Source: Phoronis australis
Taxonomy: Eukaryota > Phoronida > Phoronidae
Assembly (NCBI GenBank): GCA_002633005.1
Contig: NMRA01000588.1
Span: 146,377 to 210,376, forward strand
Direction: 5' to 3'
DNA length: 64,000 nt
Numbering within the stretch: the first letter of the stretch is position 1; each line of letters starts with the position of its first letter. This document shows positions 25,901-40,900 of this stretch, one piece after another. The position numbers and the translations under genes were made by a program. The notes beneath the pieces are model-generated. The model saw only the letters and a list, made by a program, of their open reading frames with translations, had not been told where the DNA came from and did no database searches.

Positions 25901-28900
25901 AGACACTACCGGTGGGAGATAGCGAACTTAAAGGAACACTACGAGGTTTGTTTTTTAACCACACACAAGTTTCTGACTTAAGGTAACAAGTACCCCTCAT
26001 TAAAATGTTGTCTTGAAATATCTAAGTAACTTGCTATCGTGAACCCATAAAAGTATATATTTTGTGAAACTAAGAGTTGAGACAAATCTATTCCTGTCAT
26101 TCACAACACTGTGCCATTCCTGTGGTCATGTGATCATGCATTTATGGCAAAAATGTCATTTTTGAAAGATACATTGATTGGGAAAAGTCCTTTCATCGAC
26201 ATTCATCAGAGTTTCTCTAATACAACTTTGATAAAAATGCTCTAGGACCTTATCTGGTGACAATTCCAAAAGCGATGTTTTTCTCTTGAAAACAAATGTT
26301 TGAAAATCATGTTTATTTTACTGCATGCACAGATCGTATTTTTAAAAGTCGCATTTTTGTGAAATAGGGGTACACGTAACCTTAAGCTAAATATTCAATA
26401 TTAAATAAGGCACTTGAACCTGCATAATGTATCTTTTCCAGTATTTTGGAGAGCTTTTACACTGTGCAGTTTGGTAGCTGATCTTCAAAATAATGTAGAC
26501 GGCTGAGTAGTTAAGTGATATAGAAACATCTTATCCTATAGGGGTTGTGAAGTTTGCCTTTTGTTTAACTGGAAAAGAATGAAAATATTGTTTGTCTAGT
26601 TTCACTCGCCTCTGTACCTTGTAACAATTCTTCTCTCAAACACATAGTCTTAAAATCTGATAAGGTGAGTTGTGTACAAGTACCTTGAGTGCGAGTTGTT
26701 GGAACTGAAGCTTGATAGGTGCTTAATTTATAAGTAGAGGAGGAATTTTGATGTTGACTGTGTGCCCTACTGTTGTGTATTTCGCGAATTGTACAGTTGC
26801 TCTGTGTATTAAACCTCGATTACAAGGTTCGATTTTGTCAATTAGAACTCGATGAACTCGATATTAAAAGCGGTGCACCTCGTCAGATTTTCAACATCCC
26901 ATTTCTGTATTCCAATGATGGACTTTTGTTTCAGGAGACGATGGCTTTCGAATTGCGCACACAGAAACTGAATTTGACTGATGAATATGAAAGTAAAATG
27001 GCAAAGTTCAAGGAGCAGAAGGAGTTGGAACTGTCAAGTAAATTACAAGCTGCAAAGGTGTGTTGTGAAAGGTTGTGTGACAGGATGAGACCACGGTGGT
27101 CTTTGTGAATTTCCATTGATTGCTTTGGTTTTGTCAACCTGCCTTGTGTTTATGAAATGCATCACTGATTCAGTGGTTTTAGCAGCAGGGTTCAACGTAA
27201 ATGCACCATCGTTTCATGAATCAGCTTTGAGAGCACCCAAGTTATTTGTGTTCTACTTTAGTCATCTGTTTAGACCAATTATCTTTGGAGGTGTTTGTGG
27301 TGGTTTTGTTGTCCATTTTGAAAGTGAAAGTAACCATTTTTATGTTACCTTTGGTAAAAATCCACCTAGCTATCTTGCAAAGACTTTTTCCACGTAAATT
27401 ACTGCCATTTCATCATCGTTTGTCATGCTATAATTGCTGTATAGTGCAACCGCCATTTACTGTCTAAGTTGTCTTTTTGTTCAAGTTCTATACAGCTTTC
27501 CTGCACTTAAATTGGAAGTGTAAGAATGGTACTTAACTACAATTCTTCTCTTTGCTAGCTTGAAAATGAGCAACGGTTCGTAGAAGAAATGAGGAAGGTG
27601 AAAGCGGATCTTAACAAAAAGAGTGAGGTGATTGTGGGGGAGCTGCAGGCACAAAATGAGGAACTGACTCTGGCCCGTGATGTGCTCCTACAGGATAGGT
27701 CTGTCACTGAGGACAGCATGCTGTGTGCTGGGGATGAGCTAGTTGGCGAGAGCGCCTCTGTGGATTCGCTGGTAAGCACATTGTATGAAAAAGATTAATC
27801 ACAATAAGAACGTTTTATCATCAAGTTGCTTGATTTGATCAATTTTGATGGACATTGCTTCCCTGGCTGTCTTTCACTGGGAGTGATTGTCCATTTGGTC
27901 ACTAGAACTCCTTTCTCTATTGTGACCAGTCTACCTATTCTTCTTAAGTTATGTGGTGTGCAACTGAGAGGTGCTAAGGTGGCTATGGCCTGTTGCATGA
28001 AGCAGTCCCAAACAGGGACTCTACTAAGTTTCCTAATCTAATGCGTGGTTGTGGACTTATGAAAACTCTGAATGTCCTTTGTTATGCTGTTATAGTTTCA
28101 TTTTTAGCTTTGATACAAAGTGAATTTAAAATGAATTCTACGTTGACTTCTCAATGCAGTTGAAAATAAGTAGGGATCTCGTCATGCAACATGCGAATTT
28201 AAAGACTAAGTTCCTATTTATTTTCAAGGAATTAAGAGCTCAGATTTAAGTTATTTTAGAAATGTCTTTAGTCAAAGAGGAGCTCATGATAAAAATAAAA
28301 TGACAGAAAAAAGATTACTTTTGTGAGTAAAGAACGACACAAATACGCAAAAGATTTAGGGACCTTAGGTTCACCCCCAAATGACAAAAAGGTCTCTTCC
28401 ATTAAAATTACTTATCAAAGCATTATCATAGGTATTCGTTTTTGGCATCTAATATCTCCACTGTTTAAATTAAAATAAACACAAAACAGTTCCCTCAGTC
28501 CCAGACCATAGAATAAGTCTGCAAAATTTTCACGTGAATTGACGCATGCACTAAAGAGAAATCAGTGTTCAAAACTGCCATGCCAAAAATTCAGTATTCA
28601 ATACTGTTGTGTCAAAATATGAAAAGATCCAAAAATGCTTTGTAACTGAAATCAAAGAAGTGTTCTCGCACTACTCTTTTATCGAGAACAGTTATGAGTA
28701 CCAATGAAAATATAGAGCAGTATAAACATATATAGTATTGAATCTTAAAAATCCATGAATGGTTCGGGAATGGTTGAAAATTACCTCAGCTGGCAACCGA
28801 ACTTGGGACACTCAAAACAGCTAACTCATTATGATTATATCTTCCGTACTGAGCTTGACTGCTAGTCATATAAGGGAAGGAAGACCTCCATGCAGCAGTT

Positions 28901-31900
28901 ACATCTTAGATTTTCTTGATAAAATTTCTCATTGCCTTGAAAAGGAACACAATAGGTGCTTCCTGGGAATGAATGTTAGTCTGTGTGGATTGCAATTTTA
29001 ATTCACTAGAAACAAGAATTTTCGTTAACAACTCTAAAGTAAACTTTCATTATTCATACATTTTGTTAAGTATAGTCTTATTTATTTGTAGATATCTGGC
29101 TACACTGTCTCAGATCCCTTGTCTACTCCAAGAGACCTCGGCTATGTTTCACCAGACAAAGTGGCAGTTTGTAGCATATTAGAAGGCAAGCATGCTGATA
29201 TCTCTCATAGTAACCTGTCTCATGAAGATGCAGTGAATGAGAACAAGAACTTGAAAAAACAGGTTGCTGCTCTCTTGGGTCAGACTGTTGATGTTTCAAA
29301 GTTCGATCAAATCCTCGGTGAAAATAAGATGCTGAAAGAGCAACTTGCGAGTTACCAGAATGAAAACATACTTACATCAAAGCTGACTTGGCAAGATTCT
29401 GGTGGCCATACCTATCCTTACTTACAGAATACTGGCACAACACTGCATAGCATCCGCTCGGATGATGCATCTTCAGACGACCTAATACAGGAAATTCTGT
29501 CACTTCGAAGCCAGCTGGAGAGACAGCAAAGCCAAACAGGTGCTGAAAATAGCTTAGTAGTAACTGATGTTGGCTGTAAAGATCACCTGCAGACCGTCAA
29601 AGAGGACAATGCTCGCCTTGAGGATGAAAAGTCTCAAGTTGCCATGAAATTAGAATTGTCTCAAAGAATGTGTAAGGATCTAGAAGCAAAAAATACTTCT
29701 TTGCAGAACGAGATGGAAGAACTGAAATTAACTATGTCCTTGGCTGAAAATGAGGATAATGCACTGAATGTTGAGAATGATTTGTTGAAAACGAGGTTGT
29801 CGGAAGAAAGAGATGAAAAGTCTCTGGTTGGCAACCGGTTAGATGCTTCTCTGTCAAAGTGTGGAAATCTGGAATTGAAGGTTAAGGCGTTAGAAGATCA
29901 ACTGCATTCTTCTCACATGGAGAAATACACTTTCCAGCAAGAGCGAGATGCTGCAACCCAGGAGGTTGAGTCTTTGAAGCAGCTCAACTCAACTTTAAAA
30001 GATGAAAAGCAACTAATCGAAAGAGAATTTGCAAAGCTAAAAAAGAAGTTTGCCAAAGACACAGAAGATCATGCAGTATTACCATTACACCTTCCTCTTA
30101 AAAAGGAGCTAAGTCCACCTAAAAGTGTATTGTCTCCTGTTATTGAAGAAACCAACGCTTCATTATCTCCTGTCATTGAAGAAATAAATACTTCATTGGA
30201 AGATGGTGCAGAAGCTTTAGCAAAGAACGAGGTTGATGATTTAGATGTCAGTCAGGTTTCTTCTGTTAGCAGTGTGTCCACATTACCATCGCCGTCGTCT
30301 CTGGACTTGGTAGACGCACAGAATGGGATAGAACAAGACTTGAAGAATGAAGTTATGAAGTTAACAGTTGCACTTGATCAACAAAAAGAGGACTTTCAAG
30401 CAAAGTTTATAGACTTGGAAAAGAGATTACAGGTAGAGAATACCAAAAAGAATGAAATGGATTTGGAGCTTGAAGTACTAAGGTGCAAGTGTAAAGAGTT
30501 AGAAAGTGAGAAACAAAAAGCAATTTCAAGTTTTGTTGAAACGCAGAAAGAATTGGAGTTGACACAGGAACAGTACAAGTTGGATGTTAGCCAACTGGAT
30601 TCAGAATTGAAAAATGTTGAAGTTCATTCAACTCCTAAACAAGAAAAGAGCAACTTGTCGATCACTGATTTGGAGGTCACTGAAGTTCCACCTGGGGTCT
30701 ACAGTGAAGGCTTTGATGTCTCTTTGTCTGGATCTGGTAAAACTAGTCCGCTAGTAATGTGTGAAAAACTGGAATTTTTGGAGAAGAGCAATGTGGAATT
30801 GGTGAAAGAAAACAAGGTACTGAATTTGCGGCTGTCACAGCAGGAGAGAATTGTTAATGAGTTGCGAGAAAGAGTAGATCACTGCGATTTTTCATCCAGT
30901 GACTCACAGAGGGCACTATACACTGAGCAGCTGTCAATGTTGCGTACTCAAAGGGACCAGTTATTTCAGCGCCTTGAAGTTCAGCTGGACAAGGAACGAA
31001 CTATGTCTGACATGTTAGGACAGCACAGTATGCTGGAAGAGAACCTGAGACGAGAAAAGCACCTGTTAGCATCCAAACTGAGAGAGAAGGAGGCCATTGA
31101 AGTGCAACTATTGGCTGAGCGAACTGCGTTGGAAAAAAGCATCAGAGAGCAGCAACAACTGGAAAGCTCTCTTCTTCAGAAGGACCAGATTGAAGTAGAG
31201 CTTACTAAGCAGAAACGGTTATTGGAGAATGAACTGGATGAAATAGAGTCCCGTCTTGTGGAGCGTGAACTACAACTTGAACATGAAAAGGAATTGTTAA
31301 GTGAAGAATTGAAAACCAAGGACATGGTTATCCAAAGGTTGGAGTCTGTGTGTAAACAGTCAAACGAGAAAAAGACTGTTGCATTTTCCGTAGAAACTAA
31401 AACGGGTTCTGACCAAGGTCGGTCTGAGGTGAAACCGAGTTCACGTAAATGTAAAGCCGTTAAAAGTACACGCCGTGATGTCGACCGAGAACATGCAGAT
31501 GCTATTGAGAGGTTAAGACATGAATTATCAGTGGAATTTGAGTCCACAGAATCTTCTAGAAAATATCATTCTTCATGGTTGTCCTTGTAGAAATAACTGT
31601 AATAAGTGTGTGTAGTCAAGCTAACAGGTTGGAGTGAAGTGGCCAGAATGCTTACTCCACAAAGAATACGCATACCATTGTATGTTACAAAATGTGGCTT
31701 CAAGTCAGCTAGTCATAATAACTGGTCCAAAATGTTATTAGTCTCTTGGTTTAGATAATGGGGTAGAAGGAATTGACCAGTTGATGTTGAACCTGGCAAA
31801 TGACACCCATAACATTTTATTGTAACTGTTGAAAAATAGTTCATGGTAACATTTAATGTAATGTACATTTTATTCTGTGGTTGTTCATTCTGTGTGTTAT

Positions 31901-34900
31901 TTGGGTTGTGTAATGTATTGGTATGAAAAATTATTTGAAGATTGTGCTGTGCCATATGATTTCATTGCTTGTTTTAAAATGTATGAACTGACGAGGGTAA
32001 TCCGTTAACAACATCTGTATGAATTTATTACATTACATGTAATCTGCAACTGTACAAGTGTAGTTGCATCTTTCATTGCCATTGTGTGAGCCAATGTTTA
32101 CTTGTGAATCAAAGCAGTTATATTTTTATTACTTGGTATCGACACATTACAGTACTTTAAAATGTAAATTGCTTGCTTTTTTGTTGCTGTATGTTTAGTG
32201 CGAAATGTGGGCAGAGTAAAGTTTGTTGCAGTCGTTTGAGAATCTCGGACTTGTTTGTTATTTCAAGTGGTTGATTGTACTTTAAATGCCTTTAATATTA
32301 AAAGCTGTCTTGTTGAGGCAACATTATGGTATTTGAGCAATAAAGTTAATTTAAACATACCAATTTTGCACTGTGCCCAAATTTTCAGATATTAAGAGCA
32401 TAACTGATGTTAGTTTGCACACAATTCCCTTCAGTGGAAGGTAAAATTTGTGAAAGGCATTTTGCGAAGAACATTTTGGCTTGAATCGCATATGTAGTCT
32501 TCATAGTAAGTGGTGGGTGTCCTTCACAAACAACCAGGCTTTTGAAATTGCATAAAAGGTCCCTGAATGCAGTTCTTAGTGAGCATGGCTCTTAGTCATA
32601 TAACTGTCCTAGTTGAACTGTGCAACTAAACTGACAAGGGTTTATGGTACTGGTTGAGAATCGTTTTATTACCCCATATAGATTCTAAGTGGCCAATGGG
32701 TGGCACTACCATCCTGCTGATTTTACAGAATTTTTTCTCAATTTTTCAATGGAACATTTCAACAAGCTTCATGAAAATGCTTGAAAATATACCGTTGGTT
32801 GAAATGTAATGTAGTGGAAAATGGAAGTTTGTCACTTGCAGTTGGAAATCCATTGATGATTTTTAAGTACTACCTAAATACAAACATTAATTGTAAAACT
32901 GAGGTAATCAGTGATACTAAGTTTGTTCACATATAGGCACATCATTCGAAATACTTGGTTTTTTCAAAAAAGAATGCCGCTCATTGGGTATGCATACAGG
33001 CTCATGAATTGAAGCGTTACTGTCATAGATTGATATCCAAAAATTAATACTTCACAGGTACTTCACACGTGACACATCACGTACTAAAAACTACAAACAT
33101 GAGTGATTTGGCTAACATCTAGCAAGACTGAGACATGGTGTTGGCAGTAATATTTTATCACTGACATTTATACTGTTAACTATTGTGGATAGAAGAGTGA
33201 ACAAACAGCAACGTATCCAAACAATTCGCTGACTTCCTGAGCTTTCAAGAGTTGGAGGAGTGGGTATGAGTTCCATACGAGTGAGAAGATACATGTTGGT
33301 GTTGGCCAATATACAAAATGTAACTTAGGCTCAGGAATGTGTGTTAGTGAATGTTCCAAAGGTGCATGGTGTTAACAAATTATTAACACCATTTTTGAAG
33401 AATTATGTGGTTGAACTCCAAAGTTCCCTTGCTTTATGTCCTTTATAGTGTAATTGCTGTCATGATATTAAATGAGGGTTTCAGGTTTTCCTAGTGAGTT
33501 TTCAAAAACAAGGTTTTCACAGTGACCTACACCGTAAACAAGTACTCATTTCACTGTTCTTCACTAACATTTTTAGAGAGTTCTAAAAATGTACAGCTGG
33601 CCGTCAGCCCTAATCAAGCATATGTGTTGTAGGCTTGGGAAAAGGTAGTTGTTATGAACCCTCCTCGAGTAGCTTTTAAGGTTAGAAGTAAACCTCAGAA
33701 AAAACTTTTAATAGTTGGCTAACGATGTAAAGTATCTTGGAAATGGCTGATTGGATTTAAATGAAATGTTCAGATATTACTAATTTTTAATTCGTTCCCT
33801 TTCTAAAGAGGCTTAATAACTTGCGTTTCATCAAACAAGGGATCTTTGATAAGAAAGTGGTCGTGAAAAGTTTTTTGTGATGGATGGTAGGTTTAATTAA
33901 TATAGCCTAATCTTGATGTGGACCATGCGGTTAATTAAGTTATATCTTTAGAATGTGTTGTTGGGGCTTGTTATCCTCGCTAACTTGTAAGTAAATTTAT
34001 TTAATGTTTTGTGCATTGTTGTACAAAACTGTTGATAATTGGTTTTAAGCATTTGTTTCAAATTGGGATGTTTCTGATGTTGGTGAAAAAAGTCAATTAT
34101 ATAAAACAAAAAAGTTGTGTATAGAAATCTGGTATGTTTTTGAGATTTCATCATAATGAACATGCGTATCTAAATATTCTTCCTCTTTTTACCATGATTG
34201 TTTTAGTGTTAATGCAGCTTTAATTTCTACAAAATTATGTCAAATTACCATCATTGACAGGTTGATATATAAAGTCCAGTGTTAGGGCGGTTGTCTGTCG
34301 TAATAAGCGCCCATGTTCGGTTAACCGCCCATCCCCTACTTTAGGTCGATTTTTCGATTTAACAGCCCACTGCTCGGTTAACCGCCCTCCCCCGATTTTT
34401 TGGATTCGCCAATTTAACCGCCCAGAGCGTTAACCCGAACGATTACAGTAATTTAACAGAATTTGGTTAAATGCACTGGCGTGCTGGTGTACGCTTCATA
34501 ACTTAGCAAGTCCTTATTTTGCCAATTATTTTTGAAACTATAACGATCTGCAAAACTATATTTTCTGAAAGAAGAAAACATGTAAGAATCGTATCTTTGG
34601 CTTTATAGCAATATATCATTATTTTATTCACGTGATCATTTTATTTTAGTAAAATTAAGGAAATATGTACATTCATAGCAAAATAACGGTATCATTAACA
34701 CAACCGCATTTTGTTTCGACTCAAATGTTCATGATCGAAAATTTCCAAAGAATTTCAATAGTTTTCTAAATTTGTTTATGCAACCTTTGAATGCTTACAC
34801 AAAAACCATTCCTATCTTTGATAGAGTGCATGAAGCATATAGTACTTGAAAGTTTCATCTGATAAGCCATTTCTAAGATACAATTATGCAAGTTTGGACA

Positions 34901-37900
34901 TGGTTTTGCTATCTTCCTTTAAAAACCTTTCTCTTTGCCTATCTTTCTGGCTGCTCTCAAGGTGATTGTATTTGGTGTTGCATGCAGAATCACTGTACGA
35001 CTCCCCAGAGCAGGTGCTGTGCGCACAACTAAATGATTAATGTAGATCGAACATGTTCTTCCAAGTCGGAGGGCAACGTCTTAGTGTTAATTAATAATTG
35101 AAAATTAATATGTTGTTAGGCCTCTTCACTGTTCAGATGTGATTCAGCTTAACGTGTTAGGAGATTGTCTTGTGCAATCAAACAACGAGAGCAATGGTGG
35201 TGTTTTGTCTGGAGTCTTTGGGTCCAACATCGGTGTGACATGAGGTTGAAAATAGGATTTGGATGGCTTACTTAACGTTGAGATGAAACGAGAGGAGTCT
35301 GTTTTTAGATGTGAGCGTTTTCGATAGGGCATTAGTGTTTAAGTCCGTATTTGTACCTGACGATGTTTCGAATCAGTGCTATGCAATTGGTTGGCCGCGA
35401 GAGCCAAGATGGACTTGTGGTCAGTTGGCTGCCGGATGGAATTCAGTTGGAACTGTCACAGAACAAAGTGAGTGCATCACATCAATTCATTACATTGGCA
35501 CATAAAGCAATATTGCCACTGTTGTTGTTGTTGATACATGGTAAAAATGAAGTGTTTAAAAATTGCCACAATTTCAACTTTCCATTTTCTTAGATTGCAT
35601 TGTAGAAAGTGCAATTTGTTTTTTCAACATTAATTGAGCTCCCTGATTTTCTATCTTTATGAACATGGCTAATATCACTTACCGTATATACATAGGTTTA
35701 GGTTGTGATAAACTCAGTCGGTACACTGACTCTTACCACTTCTCTTTGGCTGTCAGATGCAATGGTATAAACAGGTTACGCAGCCAAAAACAGCTCCCAA
35801 CTCGTAAACCTGCATCACTGACTGCCTCACACAGACTCAAGTTGAGTTAATCGCCTTAAATACTGTCAAATTTCAAGACCAGCTCACAAAAATAACCAAC
35901 ATTTTGGATACCAGTAGCTTTGAATGCTCATTTAATTTCAGTAGCAAAATGCATACGGAAAGTATTCTTCAAATGTTCAAAAATCTCAGAATGTGAATTT
36001 CACTGAGTGAAATTTTCAGTATTAAGGATGGAGCCGTTCTGAAAGACGAATTTTTACTGAATGGGATTGCTGTGCAAATTAGATTCTCACTGCATAATTC
36101 TCACTGGAATACATCATGTATTTTCATTATAGGGAAATATTTTCTCACTGATTTGAGTGGCATCTTCAGTTGTTGATTCTCATTGGAATCGCACTCACAT
36201 AAGAAGATTCTCACTTATTTTCAGGATGACAATCCCTTAAGCTTTTTCAGAGGATGAACACAGTGTTTTCAAAACAATATTGTGCTTTTGGTATGAATTT
36301 GCAGACAAATCAAAGCTAAGAGCTGAACAAATGTAGTTGTTTAATGCTCTGGCTTATTTTAACATTTTGCCAATCTTTCTGTGGTTGTATGTAGATTGTA
36401 TGAAAGCACCTGTTCTCAGATCGGGCATTTGTCATGAACATGGTTTTTCATTGTCATTCAGTTGCATCCTTGAGTATTGAAACAAAAATTAAATTTATGT
36501 AGCCTTCTAAGCCTGTTTGCACTGTTTCATTTTATGTAAAAATGCAGCATCTAATTCGCAATTATAGGTGTATATTAGTGTACGACCTATGATAAGATGG
36601 GACCCTTGTGCTCAAATGGAAATGATGCAACTAAAGCACTTTCTAGAACACGTGAAACGAACAGTAAACACAAGGAGGGACTCCACATAATATGTTTCTA
36701 TGTTACAGGTTTAATTTTTTCAATAGCTGTGTTTCCATGTGTTTGAGAATCTCGAAATTTCGCAGGATTTTATGTAGGAATTTTATTTCCTCATGTCTGT
36801 TGTGTCCTGCGATTGAAAATCGACCCCTATTTGCAGAGTCAGGCATTTATGGGTCAGGTAACGTTTTGCTTTTTGTTTGAGTAAAGAAATCAGAGAATAG
36901 ACTGCAATTCTGCCATTGGCCGAGCAGTTATACTTGGAACTTTAATTGCGATGAGTAAACAAACTTCAAACTCATTTATAAACACCCTCAAAGTTAAATC
37001 GTGAGAAATTTGACAGAACTCAGAATCCTAGCAACTTTGTGTCCCAAGGCAAGAAATTTTCCAACGGAAACTTGTTTGAAAAGTACCGCGAATTTTTGCC
37101 CTGGTACAGTATTTTGGTGTGTTCAATATATCACTGCTGTTCATTGGCTAATACCTTCTTGAAAACAGTGAATCTCAGGCAGCGATATTTGTACACGTCT
37201 TCTTATTTTCCTTATAGCTGACATGGAATATTCATGAGATTGAGAATTCAATGCTCTCATGTTTCATTATTAATTGGTAATTTTGGACACATGGCTATGA
37301 TATTGATTCATTTATTAGCAGTAAATTGAGAAACCAAAATGTCTGGCTGCTACTGGAATGTACAATTTGTTACGTTACTGTCATCAAAGGTGTAACTTTT
37401 CCAGAACTCTTGAGTTCGGTTATATTATACGGTGCTCATTAAATTTTATGTATTTTCTGATCAATTAGGGCTACAGGTGTTACATACTTGCATTCATTGC
37501 AGTTAACTTTGATTGAGCTGCTAGCTTTTTCAGGATCCCGTAATTTTTCAGTGTGAAAAATTGGCAGGTTGGTTTTTAATTAGGAGCTGCTGGATTTTTC
37601 AAATGTTATTTAGTGGTGGTATTATACTAAATTCAAGTTATATTAAAGTTATATTAAAGTTGTATTTGGTTCACTACTGGGGAAAAATCAGCAAGGAGTT
37701 TCACTGGCTTAAACGCTAGCGCAAAACAAAAGGTCTGTGTACAAAGACGTCTTTTTTGCTAGTAGTTAGTTTGTTTCCTCGCCACCTGAGTCACCTTTAA
37801 GTGAAATTTGATGTCAAAACATGGTCACTCTCTGTCGTAGTTTGATTACTGCGATGTTAAACAAAGGACTGTTACCCCAGCTCCTGTGTGTCCTTTGATG

Positions 37901-40900
37901 TAAGTGGTCTGGGTATACAAAATGGCTAGCAACTGCAGCAGTTTTGGGGTAACTCAAATCATCAGGAAAACATTAGCAAAATGACACTGAATTTAATTGG
38001 CATTTTGTGCCGCTAGCGAAAATCAGTGCTAGCAAAAACGCTAGCGTTTTATGAACCAGGAATTAGTGGAGTACTTATAGTAAGTCTTCTTTTCATCTAT
38101 GTGACCCCAAATAGGATGTGTATAACCTCAAATCTGATGTTTGTAGTTGTAAGGTTTGGTTACACAGTATCCTTATGTGTTATGGTATCTTCTGTAATAT
38201 TGTCATTTGTTCTAGTCTGCTTCTGGAATTTTGCCATTATCACAAAAATGTGCTGAATTTTATTGTTTGTTTTAGCATGGCTTAGTTAATTAGTGAATTA
38301 GTGCTTGGGATGAGTTTGAGAGATTTATTGATTGATTCCTCGCAGTGTCACTGCCGGAGGCAAAACTGAATTCTAAAGAAGAATTGCAGACAAAACAGAT
38401 ACAAAGAATTGCATTTGGATTCAATACACACTTGTTCAACACAAGAAGAGCCAAACTAGTGGTCATTAGAAGCGTACTTGTGTACTTTGAAATTCCAGGA
38501 AAAAGTACACCGTTTTAATTATACAAATGATCATGTTCCCAAAGGATTCATGAATAGTGGAAAGTTGTGACACCCCTATTGGCAGACACTGACACTACAC
38601 AGTCATTGCAGTACAATGCATGCGCCAGCCAGCGGATTTTATGGTATAGACAACGATAGGAGTTTTATCTGAATTGACTAACCGTGTACGTTCTGAATAT
38701 TTTTTCCCTCACTAGCATTAGTTCAGCGAAATTTGGTGGAGCTCAGAATCCCAGCAAATTTGTGTCTCAATTTTCCTGATAAAAATTTCTTTGAAAAATA
38801 CTCAGGGAATTTTCCATCAATGGGAGTGTCACTATTAGCTGGGTCCGGTGTTTGATCACAAGTCTATGACTCAAACTGCTTGGCTTCATGTTAAATTGTG
38901 TAACCTGACTTTATACTGCCATTAACAATTCTTTCCTATGTTTGCTGTCAATGCACGGCTCATATTTTTGATTGTTCTCTTTTGAAGCTGGAGTCCTTGA
39001 AATCTCAACAGGACCGTGAAATTGATAGTCTTAAACAGGAACTAGCTACCACGAAAGAAAGTCAGGTACACGCTTCAAACCTACTGTATTGCTCCTTAGT
39101 TTTGAATGTATTGAACATAAATTAAATGTTATTATACTTTGTTTTTAAACTTTATTGGGAGTCAGTAGGTTGACTTTCGCCATTGTTGGCATAAACAGCA
39201 ATAAAACGAATACAACAGTCACTCAGGCATGCAGTCTTATTTTGCTTTTTACGACTTGTTCGCAACATCATACTTGCAGTACGTTTTCAAAATGTATTAA
39301 TAAATTAATTTACTACCGAATTGACCAAAAATGACTCTACATTTACATTTTTAGAGTACAGTGACTGAAGAGACGCAAAGGTTAAAGGTCACTCATAGTG
39401 AGGAGATTGAAAAATTGAAAAGACAACATGAGGTAATGTGGGTGGTTCATCCATTGAACTTTTTTGTGGAATTTTTCTTATATTTTCAAAAGTTATTGCA
39501 CCATTGCAAAAACTACAGAATTATAATTCTAGTAAAAAAATCCAGGAGAAAATCTTCGAAAGGAGTTGCGTGGATGAGCCTAATTTTAAGAACAGTTTGT
39601 GATTGTTTAGTTTTACAAATTTGCAGCATCTGCTAGTTTCTGTAAAGAGGCATGTCTGCTCACTGTCAGGAGATGAGAGTGCTTTAAATTGTCACTTCCT
39701 CAATGGTCATATCTAGAAGTGTGCAAATATAGCCTTGGTTTAAATATCTAACTGCAATTGAATTGAAGGGATCAGTTGCTGGAATGGCAGATCAGACAAT
39801 ATTGTTTCCTGAAGCACTTTTAAACCCGTAAACAGTCTGAGCATTCTTTGTAGCAACAAAAATAATAATTTATCCTTAATGTCAAGGAAAATTTTAGACG
39901 TTTTTTTTAGAGTGAGAACTTGCCAAAATTTGACTTCGTTTTGTCTAACCTGCTTTACATTTGGAAATGCAGGATTAACACTGTGTTCGTGAAGTAAGTA
40001 GACCTTAGAATACTTTCTTGTCATTAACAGAATGATGTGAAACTGCAACTGGATGCTGTGAAGGTGAGCTTGGAGCAGGTGTACAACAGTCAGATGAAAG
40101 TCTACCAGCAGCAGGCTGAGAACGACAAGCAACTCGCTCTGACCAATCAGAGGCAGCAGCTAGAGGAACAGTGGACGGAGAAAATGAAACAAGTTCAAGA
40201 CGAAGTTCAGGTTAGGCAGGGGGACTACTATAAAAGTTAACACCAGGGGGCATTAAACTGAGCATGGACATTAAAAGCTGTAGTGGGTGTTTACTTGAAT
40301 TGGTGATTTGCATTTACTACTAGGAAGTTATCTTTGAAGTAAGCTATTTCTCATTCAAGACTAAAAAGTTGTACAGAATACATGCATTGTGGTGCTAATG
40401 AGTTAACACACAAGCCAACTGACTGCACTGTGTGATGTGAAGTGAGCATTCCTCAAGATCTGATGCTTCACGGAATCTTCAGTTTGGACTGTGTAAATAA
40501 CTGGTGAGCTACAAGATGGCTTGGCCAATAAGAAGTGAACATTTTACAAAATTAGAGGAGGGTGTTGAGGTTAATGAGCATGGTGTTGAACCTGGCTTTT
40601 CAAAGGCAGCGGCCAAGTCATGACAACGATTTCTGGCAAAATATTGCACAGTAAGCAAATGATAGGAAATTTGGCAAAATTTGTTTGAGAACTTTGAGGA
40701 TTTATATTATTCTGAATGGTGGATGGCTAAGAGACGAAAAAGATAGTCAGAAAGAAGGAGGAAAATCAAGCTCTAAGTTTGCTTCTCATAGTGAAGTAGT
40801 TTCATCAGCAGTATGACCGTTGGAAATTCCTGACATTTTATAGCAACCAATTTCAATTCAAACAAAGAATAAGATTGTGATAACTTTTCTCTAAAAGCAA

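Larger units (their letters stand above)
32345..38987 (+). other. Long intron / non-coding stretch before E11
   Basis: About 6.6 kb, the longest exon-free stretch inside the gene. It is AT-rich with no coil-like open frame. It contains a degenerate cluster of taataagcgccc / ttaaccgccc motifs at about 34283-34440. One candidate exon at 35377-35467 (strong GTGAGT donor) is discussed under findings. Nothing else is recognised. Confidence 0.6.

Noticed and set aside
38341-38518. Open stretch after TTCCTCGCAG (SLPEAKLNSKEELQTKQ) as an extra AKAP9 exon
   Set aside because: The acceptor is fair, but no E10 donor has the needed phase 1 and no credible donor follows the short coil.
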